The notes beneath the pieces are model-generated. The model was not told the origin of the DNA and made no database searches. It saw only the letters and a list, made by a program, of their open reading frames with translations. Made by a program: the position numbers and the translations under genes. From NCBI GenBank assembly GCA_023265995.1, contig JAHFSA010000002.1, forward strand, positions 322,814-386,813: DNA of 64,000 nt, written 5' to 3'. Source of the DNA: Perlucidibaca sp. Lineage in GTDB: Bacteria > Pseudomonadota > Gammaproteobacteria > Pseudomonadales > Moraxellaceae. Below are positions 1-9,505 of the stretch, piece after piece. Within the stretch, counting starts at the first letter, position 1. Every line of letters begins with the position of its first letter.

Positions 1-120
1 GAGCTGAGCTGAGCTGAGCTGAGCTGAGCTGAGCTGAGCTGAGCTGAGCTGAGCTGAGCTGAGCTGAGCTGAGCTGAGCTGAGCTGAGCTGAGCTGAGCT
101 GAGCTGAGCTGAGCTGAGCT
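1..120. repeat. Pentanucleotide tandem repeat (GAGCT)24
   Basis: Twenty-four perfect head-to-tail copies of GAGCT fill the first 120 bases and may continue beyond the window. On the minus strand the unit is AGCTC, and the tract lies inside the open reading frame of the Type ISP gene. There it encodes repeats of the pentapeptide Ser-Ser-Ala-Gln-Leu. Because 5 and 3 share no factor, all three minus-strand frames of the tract give the same pentapeptide and none contains a stop. Gain or loss of one unit changes the downstream frame, as in simple-sequence phase-variation tracts. That the tract begins exactly at base 1 could also mean an assembly broke here. Confidence 0.97.
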
Positions 121-3100
121 GTCATTGCGTCTGCGTTCTCAGTTTCATAGAGGTATTCCGGGAAACATTGGCCTTTTTCAATGTTGTCCAGACAGGGAAT
201 AACATTACTGATTAACGCCGAAACAGAACGCGCGCCAACCCCGCTCAACTGAATCACCCGATTCTCCGCCTCCGCATCTGGGAAGATGCGCGGCATCTGG
301 TAGACCCTTTCATTGAACCGGCGGTTGTAGTAAAGCCACTGCTTGGTGAAGGGGCGATACAAGCTGGGCACCAAGCAGTCTGGCTCAAAGGCATAGCGAT
401 GCCCTCTAAGCAGATCCTGCTTAATGTTGTGAGTCCAACTGATCCGCGTCGAATCCGTGTTGATGAATCCATCCACCGCTTCATCGCGCTGCTTTTTCGG
501 CAACCCGGCATGGCTGACCTCAAAGCGCACCACTTCGGTGTTGTAGAAGCCGATCATACTGCTCATGTTACCGGCCAGCTTGGCCTTGCTGGCGTTATAG
601 GCCCAGGCATCGCGGTTGGTCACAATACCCAGCGAGAAGTTATCGAACAACTTGGGCGCGTCACCCTTTTTGTCACCTAGCACCATGAACTTGCCAAAGC
701 TGTCATCACGCTGCCTCAGCCAGTCGCCATGCTCATCCGGCGTGATGGATTGCCAGTCGCTGATTCCGCCCACTCTGACATAAGAACTAATTTTCTCCAG
801 CTTCTCTTCCCGGCTGAGGTAGTCGCCGATGTCGTGGAAATGAATCTGACCGTGCTGCTTGGCTTGCGGATTCTTGACCAGCAGCGAAATGGCGATGGGC
901 GCACGGCTGCCGCTACCGAAAATCTTGCCCCCCTCCTTACGTGAAGTCTCGCCGCTAGTGCGCTGATTGCCACGCAGATGAAACACATACAGGCTGCTGA
1001 ACTCGTCAGCCAGACACTTGCGCAGGCCATCAGCGGTGTTGGCCTCCACCCAGCCCGCATTGGTCACAAAGCCGATCACACCGGCATTGCCAATGCGGTC
1101 GCTGGCCCAGCGAATAGCACGGATGTAACTGTCATAAAGTCCTTTGGCGAGCGTGGCCTTTGAGCGAGCGGCGTAGGTGCTGCGGATGCGCGCGTCCAGA
1201 CTCGGATAGGCCACATTGTCGTTGTTGTCGTTCTCGCTTTTTTGTCCCACCGAATACGGCGGGTTGCCCACAATCACACGAATATCCAGCTTCTTCTGGC
1301 GCTTGCGGCGGGCGCTGTTATCGACCAGCAGCGCATCCACCAGGTCTTCCTTTTCATACATCTGAAAGGTATCGGTCAGGCATATACCCTCGAACGGGAC
1401 ATAACTCCCACCCATCAGGCCATGGTAACTGGCCTCAATGTTGATGGCAGCAATGTAATAGGCCAGCAGCACGATTTCGTTGGCGTGAATCTCGTGCCGG
1501 TACTTGTGCGCCAGCTCTTCTGGTTTGATGAGGCCGGATTGCAACAGGCGCGTGATGAAGGTGCCCGTGCCGGTGAACGGGTCGATAATATGCACACCCT
1601 TGCTGCCCAGGCTCTGCCCGAACTCCTGCCTCAGCAAATCGTTGACGCTGTGCAGGATGAAGTCCACCACCTCCACCGGGGTGTAGACGATACCCAGCCG
1701 CTCGCTCATACGCGGGAAGGCATTACGGAAGAATTTGTCGTACAGCTCGACGATGATCTTCTGCTTGCCTTCGGCATTGTCGATGCCCTCTGCACGCAGC
1801 TTCACGCTGTCATAGAAGGTCTGGAGGGTGTCAGCCTCTTTGTCCAACCGCTGTTCGTTGAGTACGTCCAGCACCGCCTGCATGGCCTTGGACATGGGGT
1901 TATGGCTGGCAAAGCTGTAGTCAGCGAACAAGGCGTCGAACACCGGCTTGGTAATGAGGTGCTGGGCGAGCATTTCGGTGATCTCACCATCGCTCACCTG
2001 GTCGTTCAGGTCGTCGCGCAACTCTTTAGCAAACTCGTTAAACGCCTTGCGAGCTACTACCTGGCTGTCGTCTTCCAGCAGCGCCTTGATGCGGTCAATG
2101 TGGGTCTGGGCAATCTTGGCGATGTCGTTAGCCCAGTCTTCCCAGTGATGGCGGTTGCCGCACTTTTCGACCATCTTGGCGTAGAGCGCCCGCTCAATCT
2201 CACCCACCTCGAACTGCAGCTCGTTCTGCGCTGGAACCTCGTAATCGGCATGGGCCTCGCCAATGCCATATTGATTCTTTGCGGCGTTACGATTCTTTTC
2301 CTTGCTGGTCAGCTTGGTTGCCGGGCGCTGGAGGTTATCAGCCACCGCCACCACTTCCATTTTGGTGCGATCCGGCCCAACCAGTTCCAGTTTGTTGACC
2401 ATGGCGTCAAAGCGGTCGTCATGCGAACGCAGCGCCTGCAAGACCTGCCAGACAACAGCATAGGTCTTGTTGTCATTCAGCGCATTGTGCGGCTCGACCC
2501 CAGCGGGGATGACCACCGGCAGCACGGCATAACCGCGCTTCTTGCCCGGTGCGTTGCGCATGACGCGGCCAACTGACTGCACCACGTCCACCTGCGAGTT
2601 GCGCGGGGTCAGGAAGAGCACGGCGTCCAGCGCGGGCACGTCCACACCTTCTGACAGACAACGCACGTTGCTGAGAATACGACAGGTGTCAACAGGGGGC
2701 TCCGCCTTGAGCCAGGTAAGCTTGGCCTCCTTCTCGCTGGCATTCATGCCGCCATCGACATGATCAGCCTCGCAGGTCAGGCGTGCACCGTCCTCGATGT
2801 CCTCAGCGTCCTGATAGGCCTCCACCACATCCTGGAACATGCCGGCGATCTGCTTGGAGCTGACCTTGTGCTTCTTGCCACCCTTGGTCGCTTCAATGAC
2901 CTGGCAGAAGGCCACGGCGCGCTTCATGGGCTCATTCTTGCCAGAAGTGCCGTCATCAAAGCCCAGCTTGGCCAGCGCCTTCCAACAGCCGACGATCTTG
3001 GCGGCGTCGTCCACCTTCAAGGTGTTGTTCTCATCGGCCAACAGGCTTTGCAGCCGCCGATTGACATGACCCTCCTCAATGGCCAGCACAATCACCTTGT

Positions 3101-4331
3101 AATCGACCAGCAGACCGCGCTTCACCGCTTCCGAGAACGTGATGGTATGCAGCGCCGGGCCGTACCAGGCTTCGTTGTCCATGGAGTACAGCGCCACGTT
3201 GTCACGTTCGGCGGTCGCCTTGGCGCTGTCACCGTAGATGCGCGGGGTAGCGGTCATGTAGAGCCGCTTGGCGGCTCGAATATAGGCACCATCGTGAACA
3301 CGCACAAAGGCGCTTTCGTCCGCGCCGTCGAAGACCGCACCTGTGGTGCGATGTGCTTCGTCACACACGATCAAGTCAAAGTCGGCCAGGCCATGCTGTT
3401 GCGCTTCGTGGATGACCTCGATGGAGTGATAGGTGCTGAAAACCACGGTCATGTGCTGTGCGTCATGGCGTGCCTCAGCCACCTTGGCCAGCCGAACGGC
3501 ATCCGTGGTGGCGGGATAGCGCAGCTCATGCACCAGTGTCTGAACCGTGTCCTCGTCCTGCTCACCGCGTTTCTTGCCAACATCGCCGTCTGAGCACACG
3601 GCAAAGCTGTGCAGCGGGGTAGAGGACTCTTGCGTCCACTCAGTCAGAGTCTGTGACAGCAGCGACAAGCTGGGCACCAGGAACAGGACACGGCCACCAG
3701 CACCAACCATTTGTTCAGCCAGCTTCAAGCTAGTGAAAGTCTTGCCGGTACCACAAGCCATGATGAGCTTGCCCCGCTCGGCCTTGGCCAGACCAGCCAC
3801 AACGCGCTCAACCGCTGTGATCTGATGTGGACGGAGTGCCTTCTTAGGCTTGAGCACGGGTACAGCCTGGCGGGTGTACTTCGACCAGTCGATCAGACTG
3901 TTTTCTAGATCACTGAGATCGATCTTGGTGACAGGCGGATTTTGGTTTTGCAGCGCAGCTTCGGCATTGACCGACCAGAGGTTGGTGGTGCTGACAATGA
4001 CCCGATGCGCGAAATGCTTCTTGCCGGATGCTGTGAAGAAGCTGTCGATGTCCGACTTTTGCAGCCGATAGTCCTCGGCGTAGAGCTTGCACTGGATGGC
4101 ATGCACATCACCTGCGGCGGTTTGCGCCACAAGGTCGATACCAGCGTCTGTCTTGGGCAGCCCTTGCTCCGCCGCCCAGTCTCCGTAGGTCCATACCTTG
4201 GTGTAGAGATCCTGGTAAATCGGCTCGTTGCGCAGGTAGCGGACAATCAGCTCCTCGAAATAGGTGCCTTTCTCCCGCTCGGTGGCAGCAGCGTTGCGGA
4301 AGGTATCAAGGAGGGTTCTGAGCGCCGACAT
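1..4331 (-). CDS. Type ISP restriction-modification enzyme (nuclease-helicase-methylase), 3' end outside window
   Basis: This is a single-polypeptide restriction-modification enzyme of the LlaGI/LlaBIII (Type ISP) kind, open for 1443 codons to the window edge. An Mrr-like PD-(D/E)xK nuclease comes first (DAGIDLVA and AIQCK, about residues 45-65). A superfamily 2 helicase follows: Walker A GTGKT at 194-198, DEAH at 324-327, TATPRIY motif III. Then comes an N6-adenine methylase with motif I DPFTGTGTF from 917 and NPPY at 1023-1026, and the start of the target-recognition region. The frame was checked at several points and is unbroken. ATG 4331 has GGAG six bases upstream; an in-frame ATG at 4343 lacks a good ribosome site. 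From about residue 1404 it reads through the AGCTC repeats. Relatives are about 1550-1600 residues, so the last 150-200 are missing. G+C is lower than in neighbours, suggesting acquisition. No companion R-M gene is visible. Confidence 0.9.
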   Translation of the reverse strand, partial: MSALRTLLDTFRNAAATEREKGTYFEELIVRYLRNEPIYQDLYTKVWTYGDWAAEQGLPKTDAGIDLVAQTAAGDVHAIQCKLYAEDYRLQKSDIDSFFTASGKKHFAHRVIVSTTNLWSVNAEAALQNQNPPVTKIDLSDLENSLIDWSKYTRQAVPVLKPKKALRPHQITAVERVVAGLAKAERGKLIMACGTGKTFTSLKLAEQMVGAGGRVLFLVPSLSLLSQTLTEWTQESSTPLHSFAVCSDGDVGKKRGEQDEDTVQTLVHELRYPATTDAVRLAKVAEARHDAQHMTVVFSTYHSIEVIHEAQQHGLADFDLIVCDEAHRTTGAVFDGADESAFVRVHDGAYIRAAKRLYMTATPRIYGDSAKATAERDNVALYSMDNEAWYGPALHTITFSEAVKRGLLVDYKVIVLAIEEGHVNRRLQSLLADENNTLKVDDAAKIVGCWKALAKLGFDDGTSGKNEPMKRAVAFCQVIEATKGGKKHKVSSKQIAGMFQDVVEAYQDAEDIEDGARLTCEADHVDGGMNASEKEAKLTWLKAEPPVDTCRILSNVRCLSEGVDVPALDAVLFLTPRNSQVDVVQSVGRVMRNAPGKKRGYAVLPVVIPAGVEPHNALNDNKTYAVVWQVLQALRSHDDRFDAMVNKLELVGPDRTKMEVVAVADNLQRPATKLTSKEKNRNAAKNQYGIGEAHADYEVPAQNELQFEVGEIERALYAKMVEKCGNRHHWEDWANDIAKIAQTHIDRIKALLEDDSQVVARKAFNEFAKELRDDLNDQVSDGEITEMLAQHLITKPVFDALFADYSFASHNPMSKAMQAVLDVLNEQRLDKEADTLQTFYDSVKLRAEGIDNAEGKQKIIVELYDKFFRNAFPRMSERLGIVYTPVEVVDFILHSVNDLLRQEFGQSLGSKGVHIIDPFTGTGTFITRLLQSGLIKPEELAHKYRHEIHANEIVLLAYYIAAINIEASYHGLMGGSYVPFEGICLTDTFQMYEKEDLVDALLVDNSARRKRQKKLDIRVIVGNPPYSVGQKSENDNNDNVAYPSLDARIRSTYAARSKATLAKGLYDSYIRAIRWASDRIGNAGVIGFVTNAGWVEANTADGLRKCLADEFSSLYVFHLRGNQRTSGETSRKEGGKIFGSGSRAPIAISLLVKNPQAKQHGQIHFHDIGDYLSREEKLEKISSYVRVGGISDWQSITPDEHGDWLRQRDDSFGKFMVLGDKKGDAPKLFDNFSLGIVTNRDAWAYNASKAKLAGNMSSMIGFYNTEVVRFEVSHAGLPKKQRDEAVDGFINTDSTRISWTHNIKQDLLRGHRYAFEPDCLVPSLYRPFTKQWLYYNRRFNERVYQMPRIFPDAEAENRVIQLSGVGARSVSALISNVIPCLDNIEKGQCFPEYLYETENADAMTAQLSSAQLSSAQLSSAQLSSAQLSSAQLSSAQLSSAQLS

Positions 4332-4541
4332 CCGAGTCTCCATGTGTGGTGAGTGGCCGATGTACCAACCACCTCATTAGACTTTTGATCATGCTTTCGC
4401 GCGCGATCATGTCAATCACAGGTTTAAGTTTTTAGACGAGACATCAATGCTATCTGGGGAGGATTTTCACCAGACATTTTGGATGCCCACAAAAATGGCA
4501 AAGGCTTTTGCCCAAATGAGCATGGCTAGCCCCTAGAAAGC

Positions 4542-4569
4542 GAAAAAGCCCGCATCAGCGAGCTTTTTC
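4542..4569 (-). terminator. Rho-independent terminator after fumarase
   Basis: On the minus strand a GAAAAAGCTCGC stem, TGAT loop and GCGGGCTTTTTC stem pair with one G-U wobble and end in five T. It sits 15 bases beyond the fumarase stop and could also act, less perfectly, on the opposite strand. The rest of the 4344-4583 gap shows no gene; it is A+T-richer than the flanks and should hold the promoter of the R-M gene. Confidence 0.75.
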
Positions 4570-4583
4570 ACATCACTGGCCAA

Positions 4584-6098
4584 TCACGCAGTAACCGGAA
4601 TTTTCCCGATCTTGGCCTGCCAGATCTTAGGCGCGGTCTCATGCACGGAGTTACCCGTCACATCCACCGCCACGCTCACCGGCATGTCCTCGACGACGAA
4701 CTCGTAGATCGCTTCCATGCCCAGGTCTTCGAAAGCCACCACGCGCGACTTGCGGATAGCCTTCGACACCAGATACGCAGCGCCACCAACGGCCATCAAA
4801 TAAACCGCCTTGTGGTTCTTGATCGCGGCGATGCCGGACGGGCCGCGCTCGGACTTGCCGATCATGCCGTAGAGGCCGGTCTTGGCGAGCACGGTCTCGG
4901 TGAACTTGTCCATGCGGGTGGCCGTGGTCGGGCCGGCCGGGCCAACCACTTCGTCACGCACCGGATCGACCGGGCCGACGTAGTAGATGAACTTGCCCTT
5001 CAGATCGACCGGCAGCTCTTCGCCCTTGGCGAACATCTCGACCATGCGCTTGTGAGCGGCGTCGCGACCCGTGTACATGGTGCCGGAGAGCAGCAGGGTC
5101 TCGCCCGGCTGCCAGGAAGCGATCTCTTCCGGGGTGATGCCATCCAGATTCACGCGACGCGACTTGGAGGCGTCGAAGGTCAGCTGCGGCCAGTCTTCCA
5201 GCTTCGGCACTTCCAGCTCGGCCGGGCCGGAGCCATCCAGCTCGAAGTGGACGTGACGGGTGGCGGCGCAGTTCGGGATCATGGCGACCGGCAGCGAAGC
5301 GGCGTGGGTCGGGTAATCGAGGATCTTGATGTCGATCACGGTGGTGAGACCACCGAGGCCCTGGGCGCCGATGCCGAGCGCGTTGACCTTCTCGTACAGC
5401 TCGATGCGCAGCTCTTCGATGCGGTTGCTCGGGCCACGCGCGATCAGCTCCTGGATATCCACCGGGTCCATCAGCGACTCCTTGGCGAGCAGCGCGGCCT
5501 TCTCGGCGGTGCCGCCGATGCCGATGCCGAGCATGCCCGGCGGGCACCAGCCGGCGCCCATGGTCGGCACGGTCTTGAGCACCCAGTCGACGATGCTGTC
5601 GGACGGGTTGAGCATGGCCATCTTGGACTTGTTCTCGGAACCGCCGCCCTTGGCCGCGACCGTGATGTCGACCTTGTCGCCCGGGACGATCGAGTAGTGG
5701 ATCACCGCCGGCGTGTTGTCCTTGGTGTTCTGACGCTTGCCGGCCGGGTCACGCAGGATCGACGCGCGCAGCACGTTGTCCGGCAGCAGGTAGGCGCGAC
5801 GCACGCCTTCGTTGATGGCGTCATCCAGGCTCAGGTCGCCGAGATCCCAGCGCACGTTCATGCCGACCTTGACGAAAATGGTGACGATGCCGGTGTCCTG
5901 GCAGATCGGGCGATGACCCTCGGCGCACATGCGCGAGTTGATCAGGATCTGCGCCATGGCATCCTTGGCGGCCTGGTTTTCTTCACGCTCGTAGGCGGCG
6001 TGGATGGCCTGGATGAAGTCCACCGGGTGGTAGTAGGAAATGTACTGCAGGGCATCGGCGACGCTCTGGATGAGGTCGTCCTTCTTGATGACGGTCAT
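4584..6098 (-). CDS. fumA: Class I fumarate hydratase, iron-sulfur
   Basis: Interconverts fumarate and malate in the TCA cycle in the cytoplasm, using an oxygen-sensitive [4Fe-4S] cluster. The 504 residues match the approximately 505-residue single-chain class I fumarases of pseudomonads. The N-terminal alpha-type domain holds the CQDTG and WCPPG cysteine regions and the C-terminal beta-type domain starts near residue 320. Cysteines expected to hold the cluster are visible in PICQDTG, AGWCPPG and PNCAATRH. ATG 6098 starts MTVIKKDD. It is a single gene ending at a clear terminator. The symbol follows common usage for class I enzymes; a fumB-like label would be equally possible. Confidence 0.93.
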   Translation of the reverse strand: MTVIKKDDLIQSVADALQYISYYHPVDFIQAIHAAYEREENQAAKDAMAQILINSRMCAEGHRPICQDTGIVTIFVKVGMNVRWDLGDLSLDDAINEGVRRAYLLPDNVLRASILRDPAGKRQNTKDNTPAVIHYSIVPGDKVDITVAAKGGGSENKSKMAMLNPSDSIVDWVLKTVPTMGAGWCPPGMLGIGIGGTAEKAALLAKESLMDPVDIQELIARGPSNRIEELRIELYEKVNALGIGAQGLGGLTTVIDIKILDYPTHAASLPVAMIPNCAATRHVHFELDGSGPAELEVPKLEDWPQLTFDASKSRRVNLDGITPEEIASWQPGETLLLSGTMYTGRDAAHKRMVEMFAKGEELPVDLKGKFIYYVGPVDPVRDEVVGPAGPTTATRMDKFTETVLAKTGLYGMIGKSERGPSGIAAIKNHKAVYLMAVGGAAYLVSKAIRKSRVVAFEDLGMEAIYEFVVEDMPVSVAVDVTGNSVHETAPKIWQAKIGKIPVTA

Positions 6099-6158
6099 GC
6101 GCGGGCTCCGGTCAGGCCGAGGGGAACGGCCGGGGTCACTAGGGCAAACAGGGGCCGC

Positions 6159-6176
6159 CCCGGGAAAAGTCCCGGG
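6159..6176. other. Small hairpin between yihY and fumarase
   Basis: CCCGGGA, loop AAAG, TCCCGGG is a perfect 7-bp stem in the 104-base gap between the yihY stop and the fumarase start. There is no T-run, so it is more likely an mRNA leader hairpin than a terminator. Its function is unknown. Confidence 0.35.
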
Positions 6177-6202
6177 ACATGCCCCCAGAAATCAGGCGGG
6201 TA

Positions 6203-7435
6203 TCATACCGCAGACGAGAGCAACTGGCTGAGTGGCTGCTTCAGCGTTTCGTCCATGTTGTGCTCGACCTCGATCAGCAGCGCCTGCAGGCCGGGCAGCC
6301 AGGGCTCGACCGGATAGGCGGCCATGTCGGCGCGGGTCGGCAGCGGCCACGGCAGCTGCCGGTAGAGCGCGAGGAAATCCAGCTGCGACAGGTCGCGCGC
6401 CAGCACCAGCTCGCCATCTCGCGTGGTGCGGATGAGACGCAGGGAATAGAGCAGGCTGGAGACTTCGGCCCAGTCGGCGGCATGCTGGCGACCGACCACT
6501 TTCATGGCCTCCATTTCACGCACGCCCTCGCCCACGCCATGGCGGCGCTGCAGCAGTGCCAGCAGGCTGAGCAGGGTCAGCACCGGGTGGCGATGTCCGG
6601 CCTCGACGCGCTCCTGCAGCATGAGCCCGCGCGAGAGCTCGACGCCGAAGAGGATGATCATCCACGACAGGTAGATCCAGAGCAGGAAGACCGGGAAGGC
6701 GGCGAAGGCACCGTAGACCAGTTCGTAGGAGCTGAAGCTGGTGATGAACAGGCCGAAGCCGCGCTTGGCCAGCTCGAACAGGCCGGCGGCGACTATGCCG
6801 CTGATCAGGCCGGCGCGCAGCGGCACGCGGCAGTTGGGCACGGTGGTGTAGAGCAGCGTGAAGCCGAGGGTGGTGAACAGCACCGGGATGAGGCCGAGGC
6901 CGGGCACGACGTGGCGCACGAGATCGGCGGTGTCGCTGAGCACGCGCAGCGACATGAGGTAGGACGAGAGCAGGAAGCCGGCGCCGAGCAGGAAGGGGCC
7001 GAGGCTGAGCACGGCCCAGTAGCGCAGGAAGCTCATCATGCCCTGACGCGGCGCGCGCACCTGCCAGATGTCGTTGAAGGCGCGCTCGACGGTGACCAGC
7101 ATCATGATGGCGGTGACGAAGAGCATGGCGACGCCGACGATGGTGAGCTGGCTGGCCTGATGCGAGAACTCGGCCAGATAGGCCTGCACGGTCTCGCCGG
7201 TGCTGGGCACCAGATTCTCGAAGATGAACTTCTGCACATCGCCGCTGACATGCTTGAGCGAGGGCACGGCGGCGAGCGCGGTGAACACCACGGTCATCAT
7301 GGGCACCACGGCGAACAGCGTGGTGAAGGTCAGTGCCGCCGCATGCTGGCGGCAGTTGTCACGCAGGAAATGTTGCACGGTCATGTGCAGGACATGCACA
7401 CCATCCCGCAAACGCTGAATCATTGGCTGCTTCAT
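6203..7435 (-). CDS. YihY/virulence factor BrkB family inner-membrane protein
   Basis: A 410-residue protein of the YihY (UPF0761) family, once misnamed ribonuclease BN. It has about six membrane segments in the first 290 residues followed by a soluble C-terminal domain of about 120 residues. Family signatures include RDNCRQHAAALTF near the N-terminus and VYGAFAAFPVFLLWIYLSW. The start at 7435 (MKQPMIQRL) has GAGGGG six bases upstream. A longer frame to 7498 would overlap the divergent wrbA start codon and is disfavoured. The biochemical role of the family is not settled. The yihY / wrbA / DUF2069 / hda neighbourhood is conserved in pseudomonads. Confidence 0.88.
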   Translation of the reverse strand: MKQPMIQRLRDGVHVLHMTVQHFLRDNCRQHAAALTFTTLFAVVPMMTVVFTALAAVPSLKHVSGDVQKFIFENLVPSTGETVQAYLAEFSHQASQLTIVGVAMLFVTAIMMLVTVERAFNDIWQVRAPRQGMMSFLRYWAVLSLGPFLLGAGFLLSSYLMSLRVLSDTADLVRHVVPGLGLIPVLFTTLGFTLLYTTVPNCRVPLRAGLISGIVAAGLFELAKRGFGLFITSFSSYELVYGAFAAFPVFLLWIYLSWMIILFGVELSRGLMLQERVEAGHRHPVLTLLSLLALLQRRHGVGEGVREMEAMKVVGRQHAADWAEVSSLLYSLRLIRTTRDGELVLARDLSQLDFLALYRQLPWPLPTRADMAAYPVEPWLPGLQALLIEVEHNMDETLKQPLSQLLSSAV

Positions 7436-7475
7436 GCACCGCCCCTCGTTGCTTCGCGCTAGTATTCCCGCCTGA

Positions 7476-8093
<618 letters not shown>

Positions 8094-8147
8094 GGCGCCT
8101 GCGCTGATTCATCCTTCATTCATTCGAGATTTCGAGAACATTTGCCC

Positions 8148-8537
8148 ATGACCGACGACCTTGCCCTGCGCACCCTCTCCGACCGGCTGCAGAGCTATTG
8201 CTGGTACAGCCTGCTCGCCCTGATCGCCTGGCTGGCGGTGGAAACCGTGGCGCTGGCGCCGGCCGGCATGTCCGCACTGGCCATCGCGGTGTTCTGGCTG
8301 ATCCAGAGTCTGGCCCTGCTGCTGTTCCTGCCGGGCATGCGCGCAGGCCGTGCCCGCAGCGCGGTCTGGCTGGCCTTCGTGCTGCTGTTCTATGTGATCT
8401 TCGCGGTGCTGCGCGCGTTCGCGCCCGGTCTGCCCGGTCACATGGCCATGATCGAGGTGGTGCTGATCTGCGGCCTGTTCACCCTCGCCATCCGCTTCGT
8501 GAAAGCAAAACGCGCCACACAAGGTGGCGCGCTCTAA
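8148..8537 (+). CDS. DUF2069 inner-membrane protein
   Basis: A 129-residue protein with four predicted membrane helices (approximately residues 18-40, 45-65, 75-95 and 98-118) and a short basic tail, matching DUF2069 proteins that follow wrbA in pseudomonads. No function is established. ATG 8148 is preferred; a TTG two codons upstream is possible. The gene ends 14 bases before the inverted repeat at 8551. Confidence 0.8.
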   Translation: MTDDLALRTLSDRLQSYCWYSLLALIAWLAVETVALAPAGMSALAIAVFWLIQSLALLLFLPGMRAGRARSAVWLAFVLLFYVIFAVLRAFAPGLPGHMAMIEVVLICGLFTLAIRFVKAKRATQGGAL

Positions 8538-8550
8538 GCATTCGGAAAGC

Positions 8551-8668
8551 GGAGTGACAGGGAGGGGGAGTGCTCGGGAAAACCCGCCGTGAACCCATCC
8601 CTGGGGGCTCGGGCTCGGCGTCCCTGCCTCGCACGGTTTTCCCGAGCACTCCCCCTCCCCGTCACTCC
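8551..8668. repeat. 118-bp inverted repeat, 34-bp arms
   Basis: Arms 8551-8584 and 8635-8668 are reverse complements with one mismatch in 34 positions. The 50-base spacer is G+C-rich with further self-complementary pieces. It lies between the convergent ends of the DUF2069 and DUF2057 genes. It could be a bidirectional terminator or a dispersed intergenic palindromic (REP/MITE-like) element; no second copy was noticed in this window. Confidence 0.85.
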
Positions 8669-8686
8669 TTACCAGCTGCTCACTTC

Positions 8687-9385
8687 TTATTTGGCGGCGG
8701 GGGTCAGCGTCCACTGCTGGAAGCGGACGCGCTCTTCCGGGCTGGCACGCAGCCAGACATCACGCAGCAGGTCGTAATGCACGCTGCTGGTCGGCGCCAG
8801 CGTCGGACGGGCATCGGTGGTCGGGGCGAGCTGGCTGCCACGCACGGCGGCCTGGGTTTCTTCGGTCTGGAAGGCCTTGCTGACGGTATCGATCAGCGAG
8901 GCTTCGGCGAAGGAGCGGATGACCTGGGTCTTGATGCGCTCGCCGCTGTGCTCGGCGACCAGGGTCAGCTCGGCATCCTTGGCGAAACGGTTGGCGGCTT
9001 CGGCATTCTTCGGACGCGGGAAATCGAAACGGTAGGTTTCGCCGGCCTGGGCGACGAAGCGCAGGGCGAGCGGACGCGAGCGCACCACGTCATGGTTTTC
9101 CGAGTTGAGCTGGAAGAAGCCGTTGTAGCGCACGCTCAGCACATGTTCACCGGGCAGCAGCGAGAAACGGGTTTCGCGCGCGCCGAACAGCGAACCACCC
9201 AGCTCGCGGCCATCGACGGCGAGGAGCTGGACATCTTCAGTTGCGACCACGGTGGCGACTTGCGCCTGGCTGCGTTCCGGGCCCGAATAGAGGGCAATGT
9301 CCTTGCCGCCGACCAGGGTGGAGCAACCGCTGGCCAGGGTCACCAGCAGGCTGATGGCGGCAACGGGAAGGGCGCGACGAATCAT
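8687..9385 (-). CDS. DUF2057 (YccT-like) lipoprotein
   Basis: A 232-residue predicted lipoprotein. The signal peptide ends in lipobox LASGC with Cys21, and the body resembles DUF2057/YccT proteins (LLAVDGRELG, GEHVLSVRYNGFF, ETYRFDFPRP). The start at 9385 has AGGAGA about six bases upstream; the frame is open farther upstream but only this start gives a signal peptide. The function of the family is unclear. It is convergent with DUF2069 across the long inverted repeat and lies downstream of hda with about 120 bases between, so it probably has its own promoter. Confidence 0.8.
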   Translation of the reverse strand: MIRRALPVAAISLLVTLASGCSTLVGGKDIALYSGPERSQAQVATVVATEDVQLLAVDGRELGGSLFGARETRFSLLPGEHVLSVRYNGFFQLNSENHDVVRSRPLALRFVAQAGETYRFDFPRPKNAEAANRFAKDAELTLVAEHSGERIKTQVIRSFAEASLIDTVSKAFQTEETQAAVRGSQLAPTTDARPTLAPTSSVHYDLLRDVWLRASPEERVRFQQWTLTPAAK

Positions 9386-9505
9386 CGGTATTCTCCTGGA
9401 AACGGGTCGATAACAGTTCCTGCGACCCTGGATGACAGCATCATGACAAGCGATTGTGGCAGTCATATGACACCTTGTTGACACTGCTGTCACTCGCGTC
9501 ATGGC

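Noticed and set aside
1-120. CRISPR array
   Set aside because: The repeats are five bases long and directly adjacent, with no spacers; it is a simple-sequence tract inside a coding frame.
1242-2576. 444-codon plus-strand open frame
   Set aside because: It is antisense to the Type ISP methylase, whose motifs are clear; the plus-strand product has no recognisable domain.
1-4331. Type III Res/Mod pair or BREX PglX
   Set aside because: Nuclease, helicase and methylase motifs lie in one unbroken frame in the order typical of Type ISP enzymes, and no partner subunit is present.
4641-6317. 558-codon plus-strand open frame
   Set aside because: It lies opposite the fumarase gene and is His/Arg/Asp-rich, as expected for an antisense frame in high-G+C DNA.
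8551-8668. Insertion sequence remnant
   Set aside because: No transposase fragment or target duplication is visible; it is recorded only as an inverted repeat.
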